Positions 1 to 6,334 of a stretch of 64,000 bases of DNA are shown piece after piece. Origin of the DNA: Candidatus Methylomirabilis lanthanidiphila (GTDB lineage Bacteria > Methylomirabilota > Methylomirabilia > Methylomirabilales > Methylomirabilaceae); contig CABIKM010000022.1 of the NCBI GenBank assembly GCA_902196205.1, positions 124,001 through 188,000 on the forward strand, written 5' to 3'. Position 1 is the first letter of the stretch. The number at the start of each line of letters is the position of its first letter. The notes under the pieces are model-generated. The model ran no database searches and was not told where the DNA came from. It saw only the letters and a list, made by a program, of their open reading frames with translations. Made by a program: the position numbers and the translations under genes.

Positions 1-2
1 TG

Positions 3-59
3 CGGGGCAAGAAGGCCGCGCAAATCGCTGAACTGGAACCCCTCCGCCAGATCGCGTGA
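3..59 (+). CDS. C-terminal end of an unidentified gene cut by the window edge
   Basis: An open frame enters from the left edge and stops with TGA at 57-59. It encodes 18 residues rich in Lys, Ala, Gln and Glu with helical character. Too little is visible to name a family, and it may be chance. It is followed within 30 bases by a different, decayed coding fragment. Confidence 0.25.
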   Translation, partial: RGKKAAQIAELEPLRQIA

Positions 60-86
60 CAAGCCGCCTGAACCCGCCCGCCGATC

Positions 87-242
87 GTGTCACCGGGACC
101 TTGCAAGGTTGACCAAGGTGTCGTTCACCTCATCGCCGAACACCTCCGGAAGCCGAAACTGCACGCCGTTTTCATCACCGCCCCCAGCCGCAACTACCAC
201 TACCCCATTTCGCATCCGCCGGTGGTACGCCTACGGAGATGA
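87..242 (+). pseudogene. Possible DnaE2-type polymerase C-terminal remnant
   Basis: In this frame a stretch reads ...DQGVVHLIAEHLRKPKL... followed by SRNYHYP before a stop at 240-242. Error-prone DnaE2-type DNA polymerases end with an OB-fold segment of the form GVVHLVA-x-RL and a terminal SRDFH motif, so this looks like a decayed end of such a gene. No start codon or upstream coding sequence is visible, and the base composition becomes pyrimidine-rich at the 3' end. It is a relic at best. Chance resemblance is possible because only about 50 residues can be compared. Confidence 0.4.
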
Positions 243-291
243 TAGCTCCCACCCTCCCCCTCGCCCCCATCTGGCAAACCAGAAATTCCTT

Positions 292-435
292 GCTAACTGC
301 TGAACAACGCAATAGAATTTGCATTGACGACGAAAATAGCTGATAAAGATAGGCTGACCAGCCTGCTTCATAGCTCTGCAGACAAAAATGCAGGGAATCA
401 TTTCGTCCGGGCCAGCGTCTGCATACGGGTTAGGT
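292..435 (+). repeat. Att-like element, copy 0 (most diverged)
   Basis: This stretch opens with GCTAAC at 292-297 and contains GGCTGACCAGC, then GTTAGGT at 429-435, which fits the GTTRRRY core of integron recombination sites. Its first 95 bases align loosely with two better elements at 2136-2283 and 4826-4963 (shared TTGCTAACT and GGCTGA-CAGC blocks at matching spacing). A short gene follows it, as with the other two copies. The site is diverged, so the assignment rests on the comparison among copies. Confidence 0.4.
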
Positions 436-467
436 GGTCTCCATTAATGCACCTCATGGGGGGAGTG

Positions 468-818
468 ATGAATCTGACGTGGAACAAGTGCGAGGGTGAC
501 AAGTGGTGCCCCTTCCTGACGGTGAACCTCGACCACCCTCATTTCCACCTCCTCGAAGGCGTCTACATCATCTGGCATGGGGGCCAAACGCCTCGGACTG
601 TTTACGTCGGGCAAGGGACAATCGCCGAGAGGCTCAGAGCTCATCGGCTAGAACAGGAGATTTTGCAGTACAGCCCTATGGGCCTCTTCGTGACCTGGGC
701 CCAAGTTGACCGAGCCAGCAGGGATGGAGTGGAACGCTTTCTCGCCGAAAGCCTGCGACCAATGGTAGGAACGCGCTCTCCACTCGCGGGGCCTATCCAG
801 GTGAATCTCCCGTGGTGA
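468..818 (+). CDS. Small GIY-YIG-like domain protein
   Basis: A 116-residue protein from the ATG at 468, which sits just behind a GGGGGAG purine run; in-frame ATGs at 447 and 456 are alternatives. Residues near 31-55 read EGVYIIWHGG, then TVYVGQG and a helix RLRAHR. That is the GIY...YVG...R arrangement of the GIY-YIG nuclease superfamily in its short stand-alone form. A conserved Glu (VERFLAE) follows downstream, in the place of the family's metal-ligand Glu. The function of these small proteins is not established; a nuclease or DNA-binding role is an inference from the fold. It stands alone behind att-like copy 0 and before a small membrane protein, an arrangement typical of integron cassette cargo. 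Confidence 0.7.
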   Translation: MNLTWNKCEGDKWCPFLTVNLDHPHFHLLEGVYIIWHGGQTPRTVYVGQGTIAERLRAHRLEQEILQYSPMGLFVTWAQVDRASRDGVERFLAESLRPMVGTRSPLAGPIQVNLPW

Positions 819-858
819 CGAGAATCGAAGCCGGTGCGCAGTAAGGAGTACATGCCAG

Positions 859-1236
859 ATGAGCTCGCCGCCCGACGAACCTCAGGTCATCACGCATCGG
901 ATTCCTCGAATCGAGGTCTACCAAGTCACGGACGATGAATTGAGGAGGATCGAGGATGGGTTTGGTCAGGTTGGTCAGGATCTCACCTTCGCTGTCGCGG
1001 CACTTTCGTTCTGCATCGCCTTCGTAATCGTCCTCGCCACAGTAAGCCTCTCAGAGGGGCTCTTCATCATCTTCCTGTCCCTTGTTGTCATCTCTGCCCT
1101 TGTGGCCCTGTATACTGGTGTCCGATGGTGGCGAGCCAAGAAGGCCGCCCCTGGGGTGATTGCGACGATACGAAGCCGACGAGTCGAGCCGCAGGCTAGC
1201 CAGGACGAACACGGCGCTAAAATGAGGGGGCCGTAG
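859..1236 (+). CDS. Small membrane protein with two transmembrane helices
   Basis: A 125-residue protein. AAGGAG lies about 10 bases before the ATG at 859. A polar N-terminal part of about 45 residues is followed by two hydrophobic segments at roughly residues 43-63 and 68-88, then the basic stretch RWWRAKKAAPG and a charged C-terminal tail. Both ends are therefore probably cytoplasmic. No family is recognised. It lies 40 bases downstream of the GIY-YIG-like gene and could be co-transcribed with it. The TAG stop at 1234-1236 lies inside the left core of a weak attC-like site, as often happens at the end of a gene cassette. Confidence 0.65.
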   Translation: MSSPPDEPQVITHRIPRIEVYQVTDDELRRIEDGFGQVGQDLTFAVAALSFCIAFVIVLATVSLSEGLFIIFLSLVVISALVALYTGVRWWRAKKAAPGVIATIRSRRVEPQASQDEHGAKMRGP

Positions 1237-1299
1237 AACAGCGGCATGCGCCTGGTAGCGTTGCCCACCGTAGCGTGCGACTCAACGCGGACGTTAGGC
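1233..1299 (+). repeat. Weak attC-like site
   Basis: The right end has a perfect GTTRRRY core (GTTAGGC, 1293-1299) preceded by CGGAC. The left end GTAGAAC (1233-1239) keeps the invariant AAC. Between them GCATGC can pair with GCGTGC through one G-T wobble, extended by TGG/CCA. The spacer lengths are not canonical, so this is weaker than the sites at 2708, 5999 and 7223. It sits exactly between two small genes. Confidence 0.35.
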
Positions 1300-1667
1300 A
1301 GAAACGGAGGCACATCATAGAACCCGTTTACGATCGTCAAGGCGCAGTAGTCGGGTGGATACATGAAGGTCGTATTCTCGACCGTTCAAATCGGTATCGA
1401 GGATTTCTTAACGGCAACGCTCTATACTCAATGTCAGGAAGGTACTTGGGTCGGTATCGCAACGGCTTCTTCCGCGATAGGTCCGGCAGCGCGGTCGCAT
1501 TTACGCAAGGCGCATCTGGCGGACCTATTCCGCCAATTCCGCACATCCCGCCGATTCCCCCAATTCCTCTAATTCCGCCGATCAACCCCATTCCACCAAT
1601 TGCACCGATTGCGCCAATCGAATCACTTGGCTGGGGCACCGACTGGGATTCGTACTTGAACGGGTGA
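1275..1667 (+). CDS. 4-fold beta-flower domain protein with Pro-Ile repeat tail
   Basis: The N-terminal 85 residues contain four related short beta units (VYDRQGAVVGWI, ILDRSNRYRGFL, LYSMSGRYLGRY, FFRDRSGSAVAF), the pattern of the 4-fold beta-flower family. A GGPIPP linker leads into about 12 imperfect PP-I or AP-I tripeptides and a short acidic/aromatic end. The only canonical upstream start is GTG 1275, inside the attC-like core. A good Shine-Dalgarno (CGGAGG, 1305-1310) instead points to 1317, where the codon is ATA before GAACCC. Family members I recall begin with Met at this place, so the start may have mutated from ATG or may be a rare initiation codon. The function of the family is unknown. 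Confidence 0.65.
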   Translation: MRLNADVRQKRRHIIEPVYDRQGAVVGWIHEGRILDRSNRYRGFLNGNALYSMSGRYLGRYRNGFFRDRSGSAVAFTQGASGGPIPPIPHIPPIPPIPLIPPINPIPPIAPIAPIESLGWGTDWDSYLNG

Positions 1668-1705
1668 TGCGTCTTGCCCAGTCCTCATCAGAAAGGGTAG
1701 CTACC

Positions 1706-1954
1706 ATGCGAAATCTAGCAATACTACTCAACATCGCCTTGATTGGCCTCTTCCTGTACTTTCTCGTGACGAAAGGCCTCCCTAAGGAAGGCTCCGAGTC
1801 CTTGATTGCACTTCTATTATTCGCTGCTCCAACCTCGACTCTATGGGCACTACTAATCGACAAGGACGAAAATTGGCTCTCATTGTATCTGAGGCGGAAA
1901 GCTCTCGAAGAGCGGAAGAAGATTCAAAGCCTCAGCTCCGACAAGCATTCGTAA
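1706..1954 (+). CDS. Small membrane protein
   Basis: From the ATG at 1706 (upstream purines AAAGGG) an 82-residue protein is encoded. One hydrophobic helix covers roughly residues 3-21, and a second covers 30-47 after the loop KGLPKEGSE. The C-terminal tail is strongly charged (SLYLRRKALEERKK), probably helical and cytoplasmic. It starts 38 bases after the beta-flower gene and may belong to the same transcript. No function can be assigned. Confidence 0.6.
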   Translation: MRNLAILLNIALIGLFLYFLVTKGLPKEGSESLIALLLFAAPTSTLWALLIDKDENWLSLYLRRKALEERKKIQSLSSDKHS

Positions 1955-2000
1955 CCACATCTAAAGAAGATAAGGACAATGCCCATGTCTGTTCAGTACA

Positions 2001-2118
2001 GTAGGCTGGGTTGAGGAAGCAAACCCAGCTCAATAACCCTGGCGGCATCGTGGGAAGTCGTGGCCTGTCAATGGGAGTAACCGGAGTGCTGGGATTCGCT
2101 TTGCTCATCCCAGCCTAC
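2001..2118. repeat. Interspersed inverted repeat, full copy
   Basis: GTAGGCTGGG at 2001-2010 is the exact reverse complement of CCCAGCCTAC at 2109-2118. Between them lie a TTGAGGAA..AACCCAGC half and a second half with ATGGGAGTAACCG and TTTGCTCATCCCAGCC. Single halves recur at about 3488-3521, 7912-7964 and 8849-8872. The gap between the genes at 1955 and 2317 holds only this repeat and att-like copy 1. Confidence 0.7.
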
Positions 2119-2135
2119 CGCACTATCGGAAAACC

Positions 2136-2283
2136 GGATAGGCTGACATAGGTGCAGCGTTTGCCGTCGTCCGGATTCATGCAAATTTCTTGTTAAGTGC
2201 TGGAAAAGGTTATAGAGTTGGGACCAGCTTCAAGAACGGCTGATCGACATAGATTGATCAGCTTACATGCATGATAGTTGGGC
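2136..2283 (+). repeat. Att-like element, copy 1
   Basis: It begins with a 31-base block (2136-2166) identical to 4826-4856 of copy 2. It contains GCTGATC..GATCAGC as a 7-bp stem with a 10-base loop and ends with GTTGGGC (2277-2283), a perfect GTTRRRY core. A small membrane protein gene begins 35 bases later. Whether it acted as attI or as a long attC cannot be decided by eye. Confidence 0.55.
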
Positions 2284-2317
2284 GGCGAGGAAGATAGCGA
2301 AAGGGCACTGCGTCTGA

Positions 2318-2674
2318 ATGGATCCTATATCTTGGTCTGCCTTAGGCGTCGTATTACGCAATGTGTCCTTTCCAATAGGCCTTTGCGCAATTCTGGGGCT
2401 CGGTCTTTTGGGCCTCGGGCTATCTTCGTCACAGTCGTCATTCACATGGGCCGCTGCCGCGCTGATCTTTACCTCTCTGGGCGGTTACACCTTCACCAAC
2501 CGAGCCGGAAGAATCTATTTTCCCGGCGAGCGACGTCGCTGGCACCAAGACATCTATTGGAAGAATTGCCTTGGGGCTGCGCTATGCTTCTCAGCTGCCC
2601 TTGCGTGCCTGTATTTCGCCCTCAAGCCGACCGAGGCGTCATGGTTGCTTCGAGCGACAACTGCTGACCCGTAG
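2318..2674 (+). CDS. Small multi-pass membrane protein, likely cassette gene
   Basis: A 118-residue hydrophobic protein. Segments at about residues 16-36, 43-61 and 83-101 are long enough to span the membrane, separated by the basic loop GERRRWHQDIYW. No family is recognised. The gene sits between att-like copy 1, whose core ends at 2283, and an attC-like site starting at 2708, which is the layout of a single integron cassette. An overlapping frame beginning at 2278 has no membrane pattern or domain and is judged a shadow. Confidence 0.55.
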   Translation: MDPISWSALGVVLRNVSFPIGLCAILGLGLLGLGLSSSQSSFTWAAAALIFTSLGGYTFTNRAGRIYFPGERRRWHQDIYWKNCLGAALCFSAALACLYFALKPTEASWLLRATTADP

Positions 2675-2707
2675 GTTGGTGATGTTACTGTCGAAATGCA
2701 ACTTGCC

Positions 2708-2816
2708 GCCCAACCAGGCGCTGCAGCGGACGGGGGGACCGTGGCGGTTTGCAGCTTGCTGGCCCAGTCACAGGCCAGTGGCAGTGCTGCCCCAGCCGCT
2801 GAGCTTTCCGTTTGAC
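2708..2816 (+). repeat. attC-like cassette recombination site A
   Basis: The left core GCCCAAC (2708-2714) fits RYYYAAC exactly. After a 5-base spacer comes GCTGCAGCGG, which pairs with CCGCTGAGC near the right end if one G stays extrahelical. A 5-base spacer then leads to the right core GTTTGAC (2810-2816). Core, spacer, stem with an unpaired base, spacer, core is the canonical attC architecture. The 31-base spacing from the upstream stop codon fits a cassette end. Confidence 0.7.
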
Positions 2817-2877
2817 AGACCTCGAGGTATTGTGTAGTGCCGGCAGGATGGTAAGATCCGGAACAGGGAGATGCGCG

Positions 2878-3429
2878 ATGAGTCGCTGGGTGTTTGAACC
2901 TGGACATACCGCAGCCGAGTTCTGCGTACGACACATGATGGTGACGTACGTCCGGGGTCACTTCAAGGACGTACATGGCACGCTGGAGTTCGATCCGGAG
3001 GCTCCCGCCGTGTCCGGCGTCGAGGCGGTCATCGATGCGCGCGGTCTCTGGAGCGGTGAGCCTGATCGCGATACCCACCTTAGGGGTCCTGACTTCCTCG
3101 ATGTCGAGCGCTTCCCCGAGATCACCTTTCGCGGACGCCAGGTCCGCCTCGCAGGGGCTAACGAGGCGGTGGTAGTCGGCGATCTCACGCTGCGCGGGGT
3201 GACCCGATCCGTCGACCTGCACGTCCGCTACCTCGGACAGTGGCAGACGCCGTGGTGGAAGGATGGTGTAGACACAGGACCCAAGACCCGCGCCGGGTTT
3301 CTTGCCACCGCCCGGATCAACCGTCACGACTTTGGCGTGAGCTGGAACAGTGCGCTCGATCGGGGCGGTGTGGTGGTTGGCGACGATGTGACGGTAACCA
3401 TCGACGCCGAGGCCATCCTTCAGTCCTAG
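2878..3429 (+). CDS. YceI family protein, copy 1
   Basis: A 183-residue protein starting at ATG 2878 behind AGGGAGA. The YceI pattern is clear: FEPGHTAAEFCVRHMMVTYVRGHF near the N-terminus, DARGLWSG, HLRGPDFLDVERFPEITF in the middle, GDLTLRGVTR, and a C-terminal DVTVTIDAEAIL strand. YceI proteins are lipocalin-like barrels that bind isoprenoid or other hydrophobic molecules. No signal peptide is visible, so this one is probably cytoplasmic. It starts 61 bases after attC-like site A. A near-identical copy lies at 7344-7895, and the two share flanking sequence from the attC right core onward. Confidence 0.9.
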   Translation: MSRWVFEPGHTAAEFCVRHMMVTYVRGHFKDVHGTLEFDPEAPAVSGVEAVIDARGLWSGEPDRDTHLRGPDFLDVERFPEITFRGRQVRLAGANEAVVVGDLTLRGVTRSVDLHVRYLGQWQTPWWKDGVDTGPKTRAGFLATARINRHDFGVSWNSALDRGGVVVGDDVTVTIDAEAILQS

Positions 3430-3487
3430 AGGGGCGCGCCGGAGGGTGTGTCACCGGGAACGGTGACCAGCCCTCGAATAAGCTCGG

Positions 3488-3521
3488 TAGGCTAGGTTGA
3501 GGAACGACACCCGGCTCAATG
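3488..3521. repeat. Half copy of the GTAGGCTGGG repeat
   Basis: GTAGGCTAGGTTGAGGAACG followed by ACCCGGCTCAA resembles the left half of the repeat at 2001-2118. Confidence 0.5.
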
Positions 3522-3544
3522 GCCTTCCCTCGACTCTCTTCCGC

Positions 3545-3573
3545 TTGACCAGAACAAGGACTCCTTGTATCCT
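3545..3573 (+). promoter_or_regulatory. Sigma-70-type promoter of the AbrB-PIN operon
   Basis: TTGACC (3545-3550), a 17-base spacer and TATCCT (3568-3573) lie 20 bases before the antitoxin start codon. Confidence 0.55.
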
Positions 3574-3593
3574 TACTTCAAGAGGAATAGGAA

Positions 3594-3833
3594 ATGCTGG
3601 CGAAAAAAACATCCAAGAATCAGATCACACTTCCGAAGGCCATCGTCACTCAACTTCCAGAGGTCGAGTACTTCGAGGTCTCGCTCCGGAAGGGCGAGGT
3701 AGTCTTAAAGCCGGTTGAGGTGACCGTTCCAGGAGAGAGACTGAAGGTGGTGCGCGCCAAGATCAGGGCGTTGGGGTTGACCGAGCAGGACGTTGATCGG
3801 GCGATCCGCTGGGCGCGAGATCGTCAGACCTGA
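3594..3833 (+). CDS. AbrB/SpoVT-type antitoxin
   Basis: A 79-residue protein. Residues 4-47 (KTSKNQITLPKAIVTQLP...YFEVSLRKGEVVLKPV) form the swapped-hairpin AbrB/MazE DNA-binding fold. The C-terminal helices (LKVVRAKIRALGLTEQDVDRAIRWAR) would wrap the toxin. It overlaps the PIN toxin by one base (TGATG), so translation is coupled. It probably represses its own promoter with the toxin, as is usual for this class. A decayed copy of its C-terminal half lies at 8889-8999. Confidence 0.85.
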   Translation: MLAKKTSKNQITLPKAIVTQLPEVEYFEVSLRKGEVVLKPVEVTVPGERLKVVRAKIRALGLTEQDVDRAIRWARDRQT

Positions 3834-4243
3834 TGCGCGTCGTACTGGATACGAACACGCTCATCTCGGCCCTTCTGTTCTCCGGTACCGCTTCCCGACT
3901 CGTTCCCTTGTGGCAATCTCAGCGCATCACGGTCCTACTGTCTAAAGCGATCCTCCAGGAATACCTCCGGGTCTTTACCTATCCGAAGTTCCGCTTAACC
4001 GACTGGGAGGTGAGAGGATTGATCGAAGAAGAGTTGTTGCCCTTTGTTGAAACGGTCAGGGTGAGGAAGCGTGTTACCGCCGTTCGGCGGGATCCTGAAG
4101 ATGATAAGTTTCTGGAGTGTGCTGTAGCCGGCCTGGCCGAGTATCTCGTGACAGGGGACCAGGATCTTTTGGAGCTAAGGACTTACCGTGGAATCGCGAT
4201 CTGCACAGTGGGGACGTTTTTAAAGATACATGGTGACGAGTAG
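3833..4243 (+). CDS. PIN-domain toxin (COG1569/PIN_3 type)
   Basis: A 136-residue PIN ribonuclease-like protein. Acidic metal-binding positions are visible: D6 in VVLDTNTL, a Glu in the early helix (LQEYLRVF), D85-D87 within RRDPEDDKFLECA, and D106/D108 in TGDQDLLEL. Length and order match the family in which the toxin cleaves RNA and is held by an AbrB- or RHH-type antitoxin. It is translationally coupled to the antitoxin upstream. All key acids are present, so it is probably functional. Confidence 0.85.
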   Translation: MRVVLDTNTLISALLFSGTASRLVPLWQSQRITVLLSKAILQEYLRVFTYPKFRLTDWEVRGLIEEELLPFVETVRVRKRVTAVRRDPEDDKFLECAVAGLAEYLVTGDQDLLELRTYRGIAICTVGTFLKIHGDE

Positions 4244-4274
4244 ACCTGAGACAGACTTCGAAGTGGATTGATCG

Positions 4275-4589
4275 ATGGAGTCCAGGACCGTCGAGCCGTT
4301 TCGGTTCGACTTCACCGGCAACATTGTCGGGCTCGGGTGCGGAATGGCCCTGGTCAATCTGCTGGGCATCAAGTTTCATGGTCGGGTCGGCTGGTGGCTC
4401 TACCGGATGATCCACCTACAGCGCCTGGTCAGCTTCAGAAATAAGGCATCGCTCGCCCTGACCCTCGCGCTGAATGCGATCTTCGATCGCGATCTCTCCT
4501 GCGAAACCTGGCCCGAGACCGACCAAAACATGAACAACGCAAGGATCTCCTCATCTCTCTCAGATTCCGGCGCGCCCGTCACCTCCTGA
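4275..4589 (+). pseudogene. C-terminal fragment of a type II NADH dehydrogenase-like flavoprotein
   Basis: The first 75 residues read like the extreme C-terminus of NDH-2 enzymes: NIVGLGCGMALVNLLGI, KFHGRVGWWLYRMIHLQRL, SFRNKASLALTLALNAIF. This is the membrane-anchoring region that follows the FAD- and NAD-binding domains. Both Rossmann domains, about 350 residues, are absent, so this is a relic. The ATG at 4275 is probably internal by origin. After residue 75 the frame runs into unrelated sequence. Confidence 0.6.
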
Positions 4590-4643
4590 CCACGCGCGCT
4601 CTGTCCCTCACCGCCCTCCCCTACCACGATTTTCACCGATACT

Positions 4644-4784
4644 CGCTATTCCTTTGCCACCGATCTGTAGAAGAGGATCACGATATCCTACAGTCCAGGA
4701 GCTGTTGGGTCATCGGGATGTCAGCATGCGATGACCTAGACCCATGTGCTGAACCGAGGCGGGATGGGGGTTTGCAGCCCTTAA
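4644..4784 (+). pseudogene. Decayed C-terminus of an integron-type tyrosine recombinase
   Basis: Reading across small indels gives RYSFATDL, then EEDHDI, TVQELLGHRDVS, and THVLNRGGMGVCSP followed by a stop at 4782-4784. These match, in order, box II of tyrosine recombinases (RHSFATHL, LLGH, and the catalytic Tyr region YTHVLNRGG). The GG-GVRSP ending is characteristic of integron integrases. At least one base is missing near 4673, an in-frame stop and shift lie near 4733, and the catalytic Tyr is lost. It is oriented the same way as the cassettes that follow, as in reverse integrons. Confidence 0.7.
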
Positions 4785-4825
4785 ATAGCCTCGGATGTGG
4801 TCCAGACGCTTCGCGGTCGGAGGCG

Positions 4826-4963
4826 GGATAGGCTGACATAGGTGCAGCGTTTGCCGCCGGCAGCATTGATAAGAATTTGTTGCTAACTACACGAGAAGGT
4901 TATACGATCTGCCTGATCTTAATAAACAGTTCGTCGGGCTGATCAGCATACATAGTAGTTAGC
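4826..4963 (+). repeat. Att-like element, copy 2
   Basis: A 31-base block identical to copy 1 (4826-4856) is followed by an 82-base element bounded by a perfect 9-bp inverted repeat: GCTAACTAC at 4882-4890 and GTAGTTAGC at 4955-4963. Inside, GCCTGATC pairs with GATCAGC if one C is extrahelical. It lies 98 bases after the integrase relic and 22 bases before the macro/TIR-like gene, the expected position for a primary attachment site in a reverse integron. Confidence 0.6.
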
Positions 4964-4985
4964 TGTCTGGGAGTCTGGGAGCGCC

Positions 4986-5984
4986 ATGAACGTCAAAGCG
5001 GGTTCGGATATCAGCATCGTCGTCGAACAAGGCGACGCCTTGCAATTCGATGCAGACGTATTGGTCTTGAAATACGCCGACGCCATGTACGGCGTGGATC
5101 GCGCCGCCGTACAGGCCCTCGCCAGGTCCGTACCAGATATCCAGGCTCGGTTGCCGAAACCCGCGGGGTTCTACATCACGCCGCCAACCGACGCCGTAGC
5201 CCCGGGTCGGGTTCTCTTTGTGGGAGTCGGTCCACTCCGCCAGTTCGGGTATGGGGAGATCCGCAAGTTTGGCCGGAAGGCACTGGAAGCTCTTGCCGGC
5301 GAGATGCCGCACGCGGGCCATGTGGCCTTGACAATTCACGGGCCGGGGTACGGTCTCGACGAGGCCGAGGCGTTTGAGTCAGAAGTCGCTGGGCTGCTGG
5401 ACGCAGTCGCCAGCGGTGACTTTCCAGCAGACCTCGCCAAGGTGACGATTGTCGAGGCGAATGCCGGGCGTGCGAAGCGCCTCAAAGCCCTGCTCGGTCA
5501 GCTCCTGCCTGGTGGACCACCTGGCTCTCGCAGCCGTCCCGCTCGACCGCTCTCTTTGGTACCGGATCGTCTGCGGTCAGTTGGCTACGACTCCCAGAGC
5601 AAGCCGCACGTCTTCGTTGCCATGCCCTTCGCAGACGAGATGGATGACGTGTTCCACTACGGGATTCAAGGTGCGGTGAATGCGGCTGGATTCCTCTGCG
5701 AGAGAGCGGATCTGTCAGCCTTCACCGGTGACGTGATGGAGTGGGTGAGGACACGCATCTCGAGCGCAACGCTCGTTATCGCTGATTTATCGGATGCGAA
5801 CCCAAACGTGTATCTCGAAGTAGGCTATGCATGGGGATGCGGTCGGCCTACGGTGTTGCTTGTGAAAGACACATCACAGCTGAAGTTCGACGTGAAGGGC
5901 CAAAGGTGTCTTGTCTACAAGAAGATCAAGGACCTGGAGACATCGCTCCGTTCGGAGCTCGACGGCCTTAAGGGAACCCTGTGA
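4986..5984 (+). CDS. Macro-like N-terminal plus TIR/deoxyribosyltransferase-like C-terminal protein, possible defence effector
   Basis: A 332-residue soluble protein. Residues 8-170 resemble the macro-like fold seen at the N-terminus of M17 peptidases (DALQFDADVLVLKYA, GRVLFVGVGPL, FGRKALEAL), but no peptidase domain follows. A Pro/Arg/Ser-rich linker spans about 175-205. Residues 207-325 form a nucleoside 2-deoxyribosyltransferase/TIR-like domain: HVFVAMPF at 208-215, a helix ending in CERADLSAF, and ADLSDANPNVYLEVGYA at 266-282, where E278 is the expected catalytic Glu. Such domains cleave or bind nucleotides, and TIR plus macro pairings occur in antiphage systems. A defence role here is inference. 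It occupies a complete cassette, between att-like copy 2 and attC-like site B. Confidence 0.75.
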   Translation: MNVKAGSDISIVVEQGDALQFDADVLVLKYADAMYGVDRAAVQALARSVPDIQARLPKPAGFYITPPTDAVAPGRVLFVGVGPLRQFGYGEIRKFGRKALEALAGEMPHAGHVALTIHGPGYGLDEAEAFESEVAGLLDAVASGDFPADLAKVTIVEANAGRAKRLKALLGQLLPGGPPGSRSRPARPLSLVPDRLRSVGYDSQSKPHVFVAMPFADEMDDVFHYGIQGAVNAAGFLCERADLSAFTGDVMEWVRTRISSATLVIADLSDANPNVYLEVGYAWGCGRPTVLLVKDTSQLKFDVKGQRCLVYKKIKDLETSLRSELDGLKGTL

Positions 5985-5998
5985 TGGCCGCGGGTGAC

Positions 5999-6057
5999 AG
6001 CTAACAGCAGCATCAGCGGACGGCGCTCCGCGCCGCCGCTGATGCTGGGCGTTGCGG
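5999..6057 (+). repeat. attC-like cassette recombination site B
   Basis: AGCTAAC (5999-6005) and GTTGCGG (6051-6057) flank an almost perfect hairpin. CAGCATCAGCGG (6008-6019) pairs with CCGCTGATGCTG (6036-6047), one A is left unpaired, and CGGCGC pairs with GCGCCG. The site starts 14 bases after the upstream stop codon. A Rho-independent terminator is less likely: no T run follows and the flanks carry the AAC/GTT cores. Confidence 0.7.
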
Positions 6058-6334
6058 CACACACTGGAAAATCGATCACGGCAGTCGGCTTCCGGTCAGG
6101 CGCGGACGTCCGTGGAACGTCAGAGCGGCGGCGGCGTTCCACAGGGTGCCGCTGAGGTTTCGTAGTAGCCGCTCTCCTAAGAGCGCCCCGTTCGATGGCG
6201 GTTCCGCGGCCCTAGCCTTCGGCCGGTGAAGCCGGGAAGAATGGTCCATCCCCGGAACGTGTTAACGTGTCCGCCGAAGCCGTGCGGAGTCCGCACCTTA
6301 TGTCGTCCACCCACTACACAATAGGAGAAACCCC
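6058..6334 (+). other. Leader region of the cytochrome P460 gene
   Basis: No gene is seen. A TGGAACG..CGTTCCA inverted repeat lies near 6113-6159. AGGAG lies just before the downstream ATG. Confidence 0.4.

Noticed and set aside
109-303. 64-codon Ser/Pro-rich frame
   Set aside because: Low-complexity product in a different frame from the DnaE2-like remnant; no ribosome site.
1555-1620. Possible CRISPR-like or VNTR array from the CCGATTCCCCCAATTCC repeats
   Set aside because: The periodicity is that of codons for a Pro-Ile repeat in the beta-flower protein; there are no spacers.
2554-3327. Open frame on the minus strand across the first YceI gene
   Set aside because: Antisense to a conserved protein; a matching shadow exists at the second YceI copy for the same reason.
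4678-4866. Minus-strand 62-codon frame
   Set aside because: It is antisense to the integrase relic and the att-like repeat and has no recognisable features.
5999-6057. Reading this hairpin as a Rho-independent terminator
   Set aside because: No T run follows, an unpaired base sits in the stem, and AAC/GTT cores flank it, which fits attC better.
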